A stretch of 63,284 bases of DNA. Origin: Clostridia bacterium (GTDB lineage: Bacteria; Bacillota; Clostridia; Oscillospirales; CAG-272). This document shows positions 7,692-15,591 of this stretch, one piece after another. Under the pieces are notes generated by a model. It was not told where the DNA came from. It was given only the letters and a program-made list of their open reading frames with translations, and made no database searches. Position 1 is the stretch's first letter; each line of letters starts with the position of its first letter. The position numbers and the translations under genes are program-made. The stretch is from assembly GCA_017481595.1 (NCBI GenBank), contig JAFUOY010000021.1, positions 1 through 63,284 of the forward strand, written 5' to 3'.

Positions 7692-9614
7692 TCAAAATAC
7701 CTTTTCCACCTTAAAATCGTCGGAGCCGAACATATACATATAGCCGTCGATATAGACGCCGCGCATATGGGCGGGATCTCCGTTAAGGGGTACGTTTACA
7801 AGCTCTACAAGATCGTATTTATCAAAATGGAGGAGGACGTATCTGCTTTCGCCCCCAACGATAACGCCAATGCCCACAAGCTGATTTTCGCGGTCTACGT
7901 AATAGGACTTATATTTTGTAGAATAGTGCGCCTGTTCAAGCTTGTAGGAGCATACGGAACGAACGCCGTCCTTGGTTTCCTCATACACCTCTACCTTAAA
8001 GCTGCTCCAGCTGTCCCCCTTACCGATGCCGAGGAGATATCCGTTGCCAAGGTTGATAAGAGAGGTTGAGAAGCCGTCAATAGTACCTGTGTCCTTGTAC
8101 TTGATATTATCAAGGTCGGACAGGTCAAAGAAGAACACAGGGTCGGACATTTCGATGGACGTGCAGGCGTAAGCCATTTCCTTATCAAATCTTACGGACT
8201 GAATTTCCTCGTGGGGAGGCGCAAAATCAATAACGGAGGCTACTATCTCAAAGCTCGTAAGGTCTATACAATACAGGCTTGCGTTTGATCTGCCCGTTGC
8301 GGTTTGTAAAATATCCACAGAAACGCTACCGTTTTCATAGGTTTCCACACGGATGGTGGTTGCGTTGGTGGTTGTGAATACGCGAAGAATACCCTCGTAC
8401 TCATCCATACTCCACTGATCCTTGATATAGCCTCTTACAGTAACGCTTCCCTTTTCTTCAAAGGTGTCGCCGCCGTAGGAAAGACAGGAGATGGTAGTCA
8501 TGGAGTTTCTTGTAAAGGTGCCGTCCTCGTTTTCCTTTTTATCCGCAAAAACGTGGGTTAAGAACACGTGATTTTCGGAAACGTACACATCCTCCGAATA
8601 AGAGAGGTACGCCGCCGTGCCCTTTAGCTCAAGGGTGCTTTCATCAAGCTTCATAACAACTGTATAGCGGGTGCTGTTAAGATTATCGGGGGATACGATT
8701 CCCTCTGCGGGGATACTGTGCATACCCGATCCCTCGTCTATCTGAGGAACGTAGGTGGCTTCATTATCAAAATCAAGAGATTTTTCATTGATAACAAACT
8801 CTGTCAAAAGAAGAATACTTCCCTTTGTATTACGGGAGGACATATAAGCGCCCGTTACGTTGAATTCATTCTTTTTTACAATATTGGCAGGGTCGCTTAC
8901 GTCAAGGGAGATCAGATTAACGTAGCGGTCTGATATTTTATCGTTTTTAACGTAGCACTGAGAAACCACCGTTACGGTCTTACAGTCGCTTGAAAGATAG
9001 AATTCCCACTGATCGAGAAAATAGCTCTTTGTTCCCTCGTAAAGAGTGTAGCTACCCACCTCTTTTGTGTTTTCCTTGTCAATGGAGTAGATACGAAGCA
9101 CCTCGTTATCAAGGTAGTAAATATGGGTGTCGCTTCGTTTGATGCGGTCGGCTTCTATGATGCCCTCCACCTGATTGTCGGTTATTTCCTCATAGCCGCC
9201 CTCTCCGTCTATTCCATTGTCTAAGGGTCCCTCCATTGTGGGCCAATCTGCCGGCGCTTGTGTGGGAATATCATCAAATGCGCCTCCGAATCCGTTGATG
9301 GTCACACCCTTAAGCTCCGACCATAGCATTGCCGCGTTGTTTTTGTACTTTGGCTTTTCATAGGTGAGGTCGTTTAATTTTTGGATAAGTCCGTAATATT
9401 CGCTATCCGCATATCCCGATACGTCGGGGGGAGTGGTGTTAAACGGAATAAAGAGCCACATATTACAGAAAATAAACGCAAAGCAGGCGCAAGCCGCCAC
9501 TATGGAAATAAACCTTCTTTTCCTTTTGGGCTTGATTATATTATCGGGATGCGCCTCGGCTATATATTTATCATCAGCAAGGCTAAGATCCCGATACCAA
9601 TTCTTTTTCCTCAT
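7692..9614 (-). CDS. Membrane-anchored beta-propeller protein, candidate anti-sigma partner
   Basis: 640 aa. A short cytoplasmic tail (1-34, with DDKYIAEAHPD) is followed by one transmembrane helix (35-56, ISIVAACACFAFIFCNMWLF) and a large extracellular part with repeated beta-strand blades (about 150-640), typical of the C-terminal propeller family of secreted beta-propeller proteins. The start overlaps the stop of the upstream ECF sigma gene by 4 bp, so the two are translationally coupled. In Clostridia, proteins encoded right after an ECF sigma factor with a short N-terminal ..I.EA.P tail plus one membrane helix usually act as anti-sigma factors. I infer that the propeller senses an external signal and the tail holds the sigma factor. 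No protease site is visible. Confidence 0.8.
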   Translation of the reverse strand: MRKKNWYRDLSLADDKYIAEAHPDNIIKPKRKRRFISIVAACACFAFIFCNMWLFIPFNTTPPDVSGYADSEYYGLIQKLNDLTYEKPKYKNNAAMLWSELKGVTINGFGGAFDDIPTQAPADWPTMEGPLDNGIDGEGGYEEITDNQVEGIIEADRIKRSDTHIYYLDNEVLRIYSIDKENTKEVGSYTLYEGTKSYFLDQWEFYLSSDCKTVTVVSQCYVKNDKISDRYVNLISLDVSDPANIVKKNEFNVTGAYMSSRNTKGSILLLTEFVINEKSLDFDNEATYVPQIDEGSGMHSIPAEGIVSPDNLNSTRYTVVMKLDESTLELKGTAAYLSYSEDVYVSENHVFLTHVFADKKENEDGTFTRNSMTTISCLSYGGDTFEEKGSVTVRGYIKDQWSMDEYEGILRVFTTTNATTIRVETYENGSVSVDILQTATGRSNASLYCIDLTSFEIVASVIDFAPPHEEIQSVRFDKEMAYACTSIEMSDPVFFFDLSDLDNIKYKDTGTIDGFSTSLINLGNGYLLGIGKGDSWSSFKVEVYEETKDGVRSVCSYKLEQAHYSTKYKSYYVDRENQLVGIGVIVGGESRYVLLHFDKYDLVELVNVPLNGDPAHMRGVYIDGYMYMFGSDDFKVEKVF

Positions 9615-10162
9615 ACAAATATCCCTTTCTTAGTAAGATGATCCTTGAATTTTCTTCTTGTTCTATGCAATATAACGCTGATATGACCTTCTGAAAGACC
9701 CATGCCGCGGGCAATGTCATTAACACTCATTGAATACCAATACCTGCGCATAAATATAACGCGGTCACGGCTATCAAGGCTTGCAAGAAAGCCGTTTATC
9801 GCCTGCTTTAAAACAAGCTCGTCTTCTATTGAGGCTTCTTTATTTGGAATACATTCCCAATATTCGTCAATGACGATATCCGTTTCTGCGCTGCGCTTTT
9901 GGGCGTTGTCGCGCCGATATCTGTCAATGGCTATATTTCGGGTAATGCGACCGAGAAAGCTGCTTAATTTAGTAGGCTTTTCGGGTGGCATTGCGTTCCA
10001 CGCACCGTTATAGGTGTCGTTGACACACTCGTCCGCGTCCTCACGGGAGTGAAGAATATTGTATGCGATAGTATAGCAATATTTTCCGTACTTCTGCTCC
10101 GTCTCGCGGATGGCATTTTCGTTTCGTTCCCAATATAGCTTAACGATTTTTTCGTCCTCCAT
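9611..10162 (-). CDS. ECF sigma factor
   Basis: 183 aa, normal length for an ECF sigma factor. Region 2 covers about residues 10-80 (SREDADECVNDTYNGAWNAM, then LGRITRNIAIDRYR). Region 4 covers about 120-175 (SVNDIARGMGLSEGHISVIL). The start at 10162 (MEDEK) is chosen because a perfect AGGAGGTG lies 6 bp upstream; an in-frame ATG further upstream lacks one. It is expressed with the overlapping beta-propeller gene. Two promoters fit upstream, one ECF-like (self-activation) and one housekeeping. Confidence 0.92.
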   Translation of the reverse strand: MEDEKIVKLYWERNENAIRETEQKYGKYCYTIAYNILHSREDADECVNDTYNGAWNAMPPEKPTKLSSFLGRITRNIAIDRYRRDNAQKRSAETDIVIDEYWECIPNKEASIEDELVLKQAINGFLASLDSRDRVIFMRRYWYSMSVNDIARGMGLSEGHISVILHRTRRKFKDHLTKKGIFV

Positions 10163-10205
10163 ACAGTCACCTCCTTGCATAGCTTTTAAAGGCCTTTCAC
10201 CCATA

Positions 10206-10234
10206 TAGTCGCAAAACAAATGGATTATCTTACA
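10206..10234 (-). promoter_or_regulatory. Likely autoregulatory ECF promoter
   Basis: On the minus strand TGTAAG (10234-10229), a 17-bp spacer and CGACTA (10211-10206). The TGTAA/CGACTA pairing resembles known ECF promoters of Firmicutes and lies about 45 bp before the sigma gene start. Confidence 0.6.
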
Positions 10235-10282
10235 GCTTTAAGGAATTTTTTTGTAATTTTCTCACTTAAGCTCCGTAACTTC

Positions 10283-10311
10283 ATTATATCATATTTTCTC
10301 CCATATGTAAA
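10283..10311 (-). promoter_or_regulatory. Housekeeping promoter of the sigma/propeller operon
   Basis: On the minus strand TTTACA (10311-10306), 17-bp spacer, TATAAT (10288-10283). This would give basal expression of the operon. Confidence 0.65.
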
Positions 10312-10344
10312 TTGCAATATCGTAAGCGCTTGCCAACAGATACC

Positions 10345-10363
10345 TGTCAACCTATGGTTGACA
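10345..10363. promoter_or_regulatory. Perfect inverted repeat, candidate operator
   Basis: TGTCAACC (10345-10352), TAT, GGTTGACA (10356-10363) is a perfect 8-bp dyad. It lies 18 bp upstream of the -35 box of the XRE gene at 10440, and also upstream of the divergent sigma operon. It is a plausible binding site for the XRE protein. Confidence 0.5.
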
Positions 10364-10381
10364 ATGTATAGTAACTATCGC

Positions 10382-10410
10382 TTTACATTTTTAGCCGTAA
10401 GTGGTATAAT
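10382..10410 (+). promoter_or_regulatory. Sigma-A promoter of XRE gene
   Basis: TTTACA (10382-10387), 17-bp spacer, TATAAT (10405-10410). The ATG at 10440 follows TTGGAGG. Confidence 0.75.
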
Positions 10411-10439
10411 GTAATCAAGCAAAGCAGTTGGAGGTAGTT

Positions 10440-11024
10440 ATGGCAGAATTGAAAATAGGTGAAAAAATAAGATCAAAAAGAAGGGAAAGGGAGCTGACCC
10501 AAGAGGAGCTTGCAAGCATATTATTCGTATCAAGGGCGGCGGTAAGCAAGTGGGAAAACGGAGAGAGCTATCCCGATATAGCTCTGCTACCCAAAATTGC
10601 TCAGCTTTTTCATATCACAATGGATGAGCTTTTCGACTATACCCTTGAATACAAGCCCCTTAAGGTAGTAAACGAATATCATTTTGGAATATCCCTTAAC
10701 AACGTGGATAAGAAAATTTTAGATCACGGTAAAATAAAAAGCAGCAGAGTCGCCAAAAATAATGGCGAGTGGGATTCCTTGGTTGAATTTACATCCGAAG
10801 AGGAAGATTTTCCCTACACTCTCCAAAAGCACCTTAAGGGCAGAGTTCTTATTGACGGATACAGTATGCGTATAGCCGACGGAAAGATAATAGACGACAA
10901 AAAACCGAACAAGCACTACGTATGTAAGGAAAAGGTATGGGAATATCACATTACTGACAGCGCCTACCTAAAAAGCATGCTGAAAGAGTTAAAGCAGCTT
11001 GGCTATATTGACGATGATGAGTAG
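10440..11024 (+). CDS. XRE-family transcriptional regulator
   Basis: 194 aa. An N-terminal helix-turn-helix (residues ~6-60, RELTQEELASILFVSRAAVS then KWENGESYPDI) is followed by an unassigned C-terminal domain of about 125 residues that looks alpha/beta. GGAGG lies 6 bp before the ATG at 10440, which is preferred over a TTG four codons upstream. It is divergent from the ECF sigma operon and shares a short intergenic region with it, including a perfect dyad at 10345-10363. The ligand is unknown. Confidence 0.85.
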   Translation: MAELKIGEKIRSKRRERELTQEELASILFVSRAAVSKWENGESYPDIALLPKIAQLFHITMDELFDYTLEYKPLKVVNEYHFGISLNNVDKKILDHGKIKSSRVAKNNGEWDSLVEFTSEEEDFPYTLQKHLKGRVLIDGYSMRIADGKIIDDKKPNKHYVCKEKVWEYHITDSAYLKSMLKELKQLGYIDDDE

Positions 11025-11040
11025 ATTAAGTGAGCACTAA

Positions 11041-11095
11041 TGATACTCTCCTCATCCACCACTCCGTGGTCCCCCTTCTCCGCTGGAGAAGGCTA
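11041..11095. repeat. Gut-Clostridia-type intergenic hairpin repeat
   Basis: Two adjacent short hairpins: CCACCACTCCGTGG, and CCTTCTCCGCTGGAGAAGG. I recognise this type as a widespread intergenic element of Clostridia; its function is not known to me. Confidence 0.6.
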
Positions 11096-11166
11096 ATTTC
11101 AACCAAAAGTATACTAAAAATTAAAAATTCAACCTATTGTATGTTTTATTCACCTACCTTCTATGC

Positions 11167-11181
11167 TATAATTTAGACGTC
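11167..11181 (+). promoter_or_regulatory. -10 region with start-site GACGTC palindrome (shared)
   Basis: TATAATTTAGACGTC matches 13 of 15 bases of TACAATATAGACGTC at 12063-12077, upstream of the next XRE gene. The palindromic GACGTC falls at the expected transcription start, which suggests a common regulator for both genes. Confidence 0.5.
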
Positions 11182-11211
11182 ATCGGTGAACAAAATTACA
11201 AGGAGAAAAGT

Positions 11212-11700
11212 ATGAAAGCATCTATTGGTCAAAATATTTCCAAATATCGAAAAAGCATTGGCTTAACCCAAGCGGAGTTAGCCGAAAAAATGAACGTATC
11301 CATCCAAGCAATTTCCAAATGGGAAAACGATATCTGCTGTCCCGATATAGAACGTATAGGACAGTTGGCATACGTTTTAAATACGTCTGCCGAAGCTATT
11401 ATCAATGGGGAACGCATTACTACGCTAAAGCAAGATAGTGACCTGACAAGGCGCATATTATCAATTACTGTTAACCACACGGGGGAAGAGCCCGTCAGTG
11501 TAAATCTAAGGATCCCTTGCGAGCTTGCATTGAAATCTCACAACGACGGCTCCTTACGCGCCTTAATGGGTGGTGATTACGGTGATGAGATACCCGAATC
11601 TGTTTTTGAAATGATAAAAAACGGCGTTGTAGGCTCGGTAGTTGACGTAAAAACCGATGATACAACCGTTAAAATAGAGGTTGTTGACTATGATAATTAA
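11212..11700 (+). CDS. XRE-family regulator with C-terminal SHOCT-like/DUF2089-like domain
   Basis: 162 aa. Helix-turn-helix at residues ~5-60 (IGLTQAELAEKMNVSIQAIS, KWENDICCPDI). The C-terminal ~80 residues (ILSITVNHTGEEPVSVNLRI to VVDVKTDDTTVKIEVVDYDN) match in pattern the small beta-rich domain often found with SHOCT or DUF2089-type proteins, in which a V.V.LP.....L region precedes VV.V....G..V.I.V. AAGGAG lies 6 bp upstream of the ATG. The 3' end overlaps the next gene by 11 bp, so the two are coupled. Confidence 0.8.
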   Translation: MKASIGQNISKYRKSIGLTQAELAEKMNVSIQAISKWENDICCPDIERIGQLAYVLNTSAEAIINGERITTLKQDSDLTRRILSITVNHTGEEPVSVNLRIPCELALKSHNDGSLRALMGGDYGDEIPESVFEMIKNGVVGSVVDVKTDDTTVKIEVVDYDN

Positions 11701-11977
11701 AATTTATCACAAAAACGAGCTTTATGAGGAGATTACGAAAAGCAACGCCTGTCTTATAGGCGCAAGCTTTTCAAACGCTTCGCCAAAAAACTCTTTTTTA
11801 AATCTTGACGAGCTACAGTCGGACAAGGGCTATATTTTTCTGAAAAGACCTCTTCCAAGTGGGTTTAGCGCCGTATTTCTTATATACGAAATATCGGAGG
11901 AATTAAAGGAAAAGTATAAAGGCCTTACTACATTTTCCGTTTCCTTTGAGGATATTAAGGTGGAGGCAACGGTATAG
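11690..11977 (+). CDS. Hypothetical protein coupled to XRE regulator
   Basis: 95 aa, not recognised. Soluble alpha/beta composition with no cysteine pair and no membrane segment (starts MIIKIYHKNELYEEITKSNA). The start ATG lies within the last four codons of the preceding regulator, in a different frame, with AGAGG upstream; translational coupling is likely. It may be the partner or effector of that regulator. Confidence 0.65.
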   Translation: MIIKIYHKNELYEEITKSNACLIGASFSNASPKNSFLNLDELQSDKGYIFLKRPLPSGFSAVFLIYEISEELKEKYKGLTTFSVSFEDIKVEATV

Positions 11978-12062
11978 AATCATCCAAGTTGAATTTATCA
12001 TATAACACAAAGTGATAAAAATTTTCACTTTATGCGTTGTTGTATTCTCTGCTTTGGTGTGT

Positions 12063-12077
12063 TACAATATAGACGTC
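12063..12077 (+). promoter_or_regulatory. Second copy of the shared -10/GACGTC block
   Basis: TACAATATAGACGTC, upstream of the XRE gene at 12120. See the matching block at 11167-11181. Confidence 0.5.
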
Positions 12078-12119
12078 GACAAAGAACAGTTCCTTGCAGG
12101 GTACAAAAAGGAGAAAAAT

Positions 12120-13283
12120 ATGAAATTACAAATTGGTGAAAACATTCGTGTATATCGAAAGAAAAAGGACCTTACGCAGGAAGAATTTGCAGAAATGCTT
12201 GGCGTTACTTATCAATCGGTAAGCCGTTGGGAAAACGGTAACACCTATCCCGATATTGAGCTTTTACCCGTTATAGCCAATATTTTAAAGATCACCATGG
12301 ACGAGCTTATGGGTATGTCAGACATTGAAAAGGAAAACCGCGCGACAGAAGCCTACGATAGTCTCCGCCGTGAATGTATAAAAAAGGATTACGATAGCGA
12401 CAAAATAGTAGCGCTTTTAAAGGATATAAGATTAAATTTTTTAGACTCCGAGTCATCTTGGCGTCCTTGGTGTGAGGGTAATGACCGAGCCTTCCGTGAC
12501 CCAAAAATTTTGCCCGAGGCACGCTTGCTGGCAGAAGCCTACCTCGAACGTCACCCCATGCAGCCGCATGTAATAGAAACAATGGCGGAAATCGAGGATG
12601 AAGAACATTTAGAACACTTTTTGGGTAAATATACGACACCCTTTGATTGCTCCGCGCGAGCGTTGTTGTTTAACAGGTATTTACGACGCGGCGATGCAGA
12701 AAAATTTGAGCCTGAGCGTAGATATCAATTGTATCATGCATTCAGCACGTTACTTTGCCCACGCTATTTGATAAAGTGGGGAGAAAGCACCGAACATAAA
12801 CAAGCTGTGGATACATTTATGGAAAACATGCTTTCGTTAATTCGCTGTGACGCTGAGGATGACCGTCCCGATATATGGATAACGGATCGTATTGAACTCG
12901 GACTTAAATCCGCAATACGATCAATATCTTTGGGCAATCAAGATGCGGCTCTTTCGCAAATAGAAGCTGTAGTAAAGTTATTAGAGGATACAATGAAGAT
13001 CACCGATGATGTTCTATTGCCAACGTCCTGCCGTTTCCTTAACGGAATGGAATGGCGAGCCAAAGAGATGTGGATGAATCGTGATAATAATCCCGACAGT
13101 ACGGAAGAGCGAATGATCTATATGGACACTCGAATGAACGGTATGTGTACTTGTTATTGCATATTCCCCAGCAATTATTATGATATGCTTAAGGACAGTT
13201 CCTTTGATCCTGTACGCGGCGAGGCTGAATTTATCAAGCTTTGCGACCGTGTAAAATCCCTTATAGTTACCAAAGATGCGTAA
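12120..13283 (+). CDS. XRE-family regulator with large helical C-terminal domain
   Basis: 387 aa. Helix-turn-helix at residues ~6-60 (KDLTQEEFAEMLGVTYQSVS, RWENGNTYPDI). The remaining ~320 residues are mainly helical and carry a Trp/Arg/His-rich segment (about 105-145) and a Cys-containing end (MNGMCTCYCIFPSNYYDM). This is similar in size and domain layout to the regulator at 2663, but the C-terminal domains differ. AAGGAG precedes the ATG. A long upstream in-frame extension exists but lacks a ribosome site and is hydrophobic, so it is rejected. Confidence 0.85.
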   Translation: MKLQIGENIRVYRKKKDLTQEEFAEMLGVTYQSVSRWENGNTYPDIELLPVIANILKITMDELMGMSDIEKENRATEAYDSLRRECIKKDYDSDKIVALLKDIRLNFLDSESSWRPWCEGNDRAFRDPKILPEARLLAEAYLERHPMQPHVIETMAEIEDEEHLEHFLGKYTTPFDCSARALLFNRYLRRGDAEKFEPERRYQLYHAFSTLLCPRYLIKWGESTEHKQAVDTFMENMLSLIRCDAEDDRPDIWITDRIELGLKSAIRSISLGNQDAALSQIEAVVKLLEDTMKITDDVLLPTSCRFLNGMEWRAKEMWMNRDNNPDSTEERMIYMDTRMNGMCTCYCIFPSNYYDMLKDSSFDPVRGEAEFIKLCDRVKSLIVTKDA

Positions 13284-13308
13284 AGCGTTAACGATAAGTA
13301 TAATAAAT

Positions 13309-13332
13309 ATCCCCCCGTAAAGGGGGGTATTT
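13309..13332 (+). terminator. Terminator of the XRE gene
   Basis: CCCCCC pairs with GGGGGG around GTAAA, followed by TATTT. It starts about 25 bp after the stop codon. Confidence 0.75.
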
Positions 13333-13660
13333 CAGTTTCGGGCATAGCCCTAATATTACTGGCTACGCTGGGGTGCGCTTAAGATTGGACTGCCAGCCAT
13401 GCAACTGTTACTTGCTATCCGTAAACGGGTTACTACACAAGCCTTCCTCCGGGAGGAAGGTGGCACGCGGAGCGTGACGGAAGGAGCCCGCGTGTACTAA
13501 AATTGATATCTCGCCATATCACAGTTGATTTCCCTTAGTCCCGCACTCTCCCTCAGTCACGGCAAGCCGTGCCAGCTCCCTCCCGGAGGGAGCCTTTCTC
13601 ACAAATACATTCTACGCTTATCTTTTATCTGCTTTCTGCTCATCGGCAAAGCCTTTATGG
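13333..13660. repeat. Gene-free stretch made of intergenic hairpin repeats
   Basis: No gene seen. Two segments of a repeat type common in gut Clostridia are present. 13439-13496 has CCTTCCTCCGGGAGGAAGG, then CACGCGGAGCGTG. 13543-13594 has CACGGCAAGCCGTG, then CTCCCTCCCGGAGGGAG. Each is a string of short perfect hairpins. Confidence 0.65.
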
Positions 13661-13686
13661 AACCCCGCCACTATGGCGGGGTTTTC
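13661..13686 (+). terminator. Terminator-like hairpin
   Basis: AACCCCGCC (13661-13669) pairs with GGCGGGGTT (13675-13683) and is followed by TTTCG. No plus-strand gene lies directly upstream, so it may end a non-coding or read-through transcript. Confidence 0.6.
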
Positions 13687-13690
13687 GTTG

Positions 13691-13727
13691 TATAAAAAAT
13701 GCGAGGCAGCTAAACTGCCTCGCATTT
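13691..13727 (-). terminator. Terminator of the DUF308 gene
   Basis: AAATGCGAGGCAG (13697-13709) pairs with CTGCCTCGCATTT (13715-13727). On the minus strand it is followed by a T-run. Confidence 0.85.
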
Positions 13728-13735
13728 CGTTTAAA

Positions 13736-14194
13736 TTATTTTTTTATTGATCCAACAAGTCCGATAACACCGTCAATGGCGAGAAGCACACCGACAATAA
13801 TTATCATAATATCAAGTCCGTTACCAAAGGCAAGCATAATGCCCACAACTGCGGAAATGATCGGGAACACAATGTCGAGAGCGTTTTTCTTCTTCGCCTT
13901 AAGCACGCTAACAAGAAGAACTATACTCTTAACCGTAATAAGGATACCTAAAACGAGCAAAACGATCTTTGTTGCAGCCCAACCGAGCACCAAAATCGCA
14001 ATACCTATAATCAAGCTTACGGCTCCACCCGCCCAGTTAGTTTTAACAAGATCTATAATACCGCAGATTACAAAGAATACACCTGCAATAGTCATAGCCC
14101 ATCCTAACGTCTCAGAACGGAAAATAACGAGTATCACACCGATGATTATGTAAAGTAAAGAAGAAATCAACTCTGAATTTGTTTTTTTAGCCAT
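13736..14194 (-). CDS. DUF308 (HdeD-like) membrane protein
   Basis: 152 aa with six hydrophobic helices in paired units (LLYIIIGVILVIF, LGWAMTIAGVFFVICGIIDL and so on), the layout of the DUF308/HdeD family of small membrane proteins. HdeD is linked to acid resistance in enterics; in Clostridia the role is unknown. AAAGGAG lies before the ATG. It stands alone with its own terminator and is divergent from the acyltransferase operon. Confidence 0.85.
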   Translation of the reverse strand: MAKKTNSELISSLLYIIIGVILVIFRSETLGWAMTIAGVFFVICGIIDLVKTNWAGGAVSLIIGIAILVLGWAATKIVLLVLGILITVKSIVLLVSVLKAKKKNALDIVFPIISAVVGIMLAFGNGLDIMIIIVGVLLAIDGVIGLVGSIKK

Positions 14195-14349
14195 AATCTA
14201 TACTCCTTTCATGTTTTTCTATATTATATCACTTTTTTACAATCGGTTCAATATTTTTATTAAAACCTATTAAATTTTATATTTTTAAGTTAACTTATTT
14301 TTAAAATATTATTTATTTTAGTTTGAGTTTAGCTTGAAATGATAAAATA

Positions 14350-14378
14350 TTGACATATCTACAATTTTGGTGTATAAT
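14350..14378 (+). promoter_or_regulatory. Consensus sigma-A promoter of the acyltransferase operon
   Basis: TTGACA (14350-14355), 17-bp spacer, TATAAT (14373-14378): full consensus at both boxes, so strong constitutive expression is expected. Confidence 0.85.
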
Positions 14379-14414
14379 TAAAATAGACAAAAATTGGTTA
14401 AGGACGGTAACTCT

Positions 14415-15590
14415 ATGGATAAACGTAAACGACACAGACGCGCCTGGAGGCTGGCATATACTCTTTTACACAGGCACCTTGAAAAAAAGTTTAACCTTAC
14501 AAGTGACATATGTGATTACGACGGGCCGTGCCTTATCGTGTCCAATCACGTTACGAACTGGGACCCTGTGCTTGTGGGACTCAGCTTTCCAAAAAAGCCA
14601 ACATATTTCGTAGCCAGCGAGCATCTTTTCAGAATGGGACTTAAGACCAAGCTGCTTAACAGATATTTTGAGCCCATACCGAGAAGCAAGGGATCAAGCG
14701 CGGTGGATACGGTGCTTAAGTGCTTACGTCATTTCAAGGCGGGAGATTCAGTATGCATATTTGCAGAGGGAGATTCCACCTGGAACGGATTGACCGACGA
14801 GATCGTTCCCTCAACGGCGAACCTTGCAAAATCGTCAAGAGTTGCCCTTATTACCTACCGCTTTGAGGGTGGACATTTATCAAATCCCCGTTGGGGTAAG
14901 GGCATAAGAACGGGCAAAATGCACGGGGGAGTGGTTAATATTTATCCTCCCGAGGTACTTAAGACTATGTCCGTTGACGAAATTCTGGGAGCTATTAACC
15001 GTGATATATATGAAAACGCGTGGGAAAGACAAAAGTCCGACCCTGTGGCGTTTAAGGGTAAGAACAGAGCCGTAAGAATGGAAAGCGCGCTGTTTCTTTG
15101 CCCGGAATGTAAGAGGATAGGCACTATTAAGGGTCATGGCAACGAGGTGATCTGCTCCTCCTGCGGACATAAGGTGACATATACGGAGTACGGCACCTAC
15201 GAGCCAAAATCCCCCTTTGAAAATATTTACGAGTGGGATATGTGGCAGAAAGAATGTCTTAAAAAGGGCGATTACGTACACGGGGAGACACTTTTTGACG
15301 ATCGTAACGTAAAGCTTACCGAGGTGCTTGGCGGTCATAAGACCAAAAAGATAACCAAGGACACCCTTACACAGTATAGCGACAAATTAAAAATAGGTGA
15401 AAACGAATTTTTACTTAAGGATATTTCCTCCATGTCTATTATACAGGCATCTATATTGGTATTTACCTGTGGAAGCAAATATTACGAGCTGCGCACGGAC
15501 AAAAAGCAATTTATCAATATGAGAAAATATTTATTCCATTGGCAAAATTACAATGAAGAATTAAAAAATTCATCTGAAGGTGAGGTATAA
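14415..15590 (+). CDS. PlsC-like 1-acylglycerol-3-phosphate acyltransferase with zinc-ribbon extension
   Basis: 391 aa. Lysophospholipid acyltransferase family (phospholipid synthesis, cytoplasmic membrane face). The HX4D motif is in SNHVTNWDP (near residue 45) and the glycine motif in FAEGDST (near residue 120). Typical PlsC proteins are 200-250 aa; here a further ~150 residues follow. They start with a CPEC...CSSC pair (about 225-250) that looks like a zinc ribbon, then a small domain that may be PH-like. ATG 14415 is preferred over a TTG seven codons upstream. One base separates its stop from the next gene, a GltS-like carrier, so both are on one transcript. What the extension binds is unknown. 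Confidence 0.85.
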   Translation: MDKRKRHRRAWRLAYTLLHRHLEKKFNLTSDICDYDGPCLIVSNHVTNWDPVLVGLSFPKKPTYFVASEHLFRMGLKTKLLNRYFEPIPRSKGSSAVDTVLKCLRHFKAGDSVCIFAEGDSTWNGLTDEIVPSTANLAKSSRVALITYRFEGGHLSNPRWGKGIRTGKMHGGVVNIYPPEVLKTMSVDEILGAINRDIYENAWERQKSDPVAFKGKNRAVRMESALFLCPECKRIGTIKGHGNEVICSSCGHKVTYTEYGTYEPKSPFENIYEWDMWQKECLKKGDYVHGETLFDDRNVKLTEVLGGHKTKKITKDTLTQYSDKLKIGENEFLLKDISSMSIIQASILVFTCGSKYYELRTDKKQFINMRKYLFHWQNYNEELKNSSEGEV

Positions 15591-15591
15591 T

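Noticed and set aside
12012-12119. Longer N-terminus for the XRE regulator at 12120
   Set aside because: The extension covers the promoter-like block and lacks a ribosome site, while the ATG at 12120 has AAGGAG and begins exactly at the helix-turn-helix domain.
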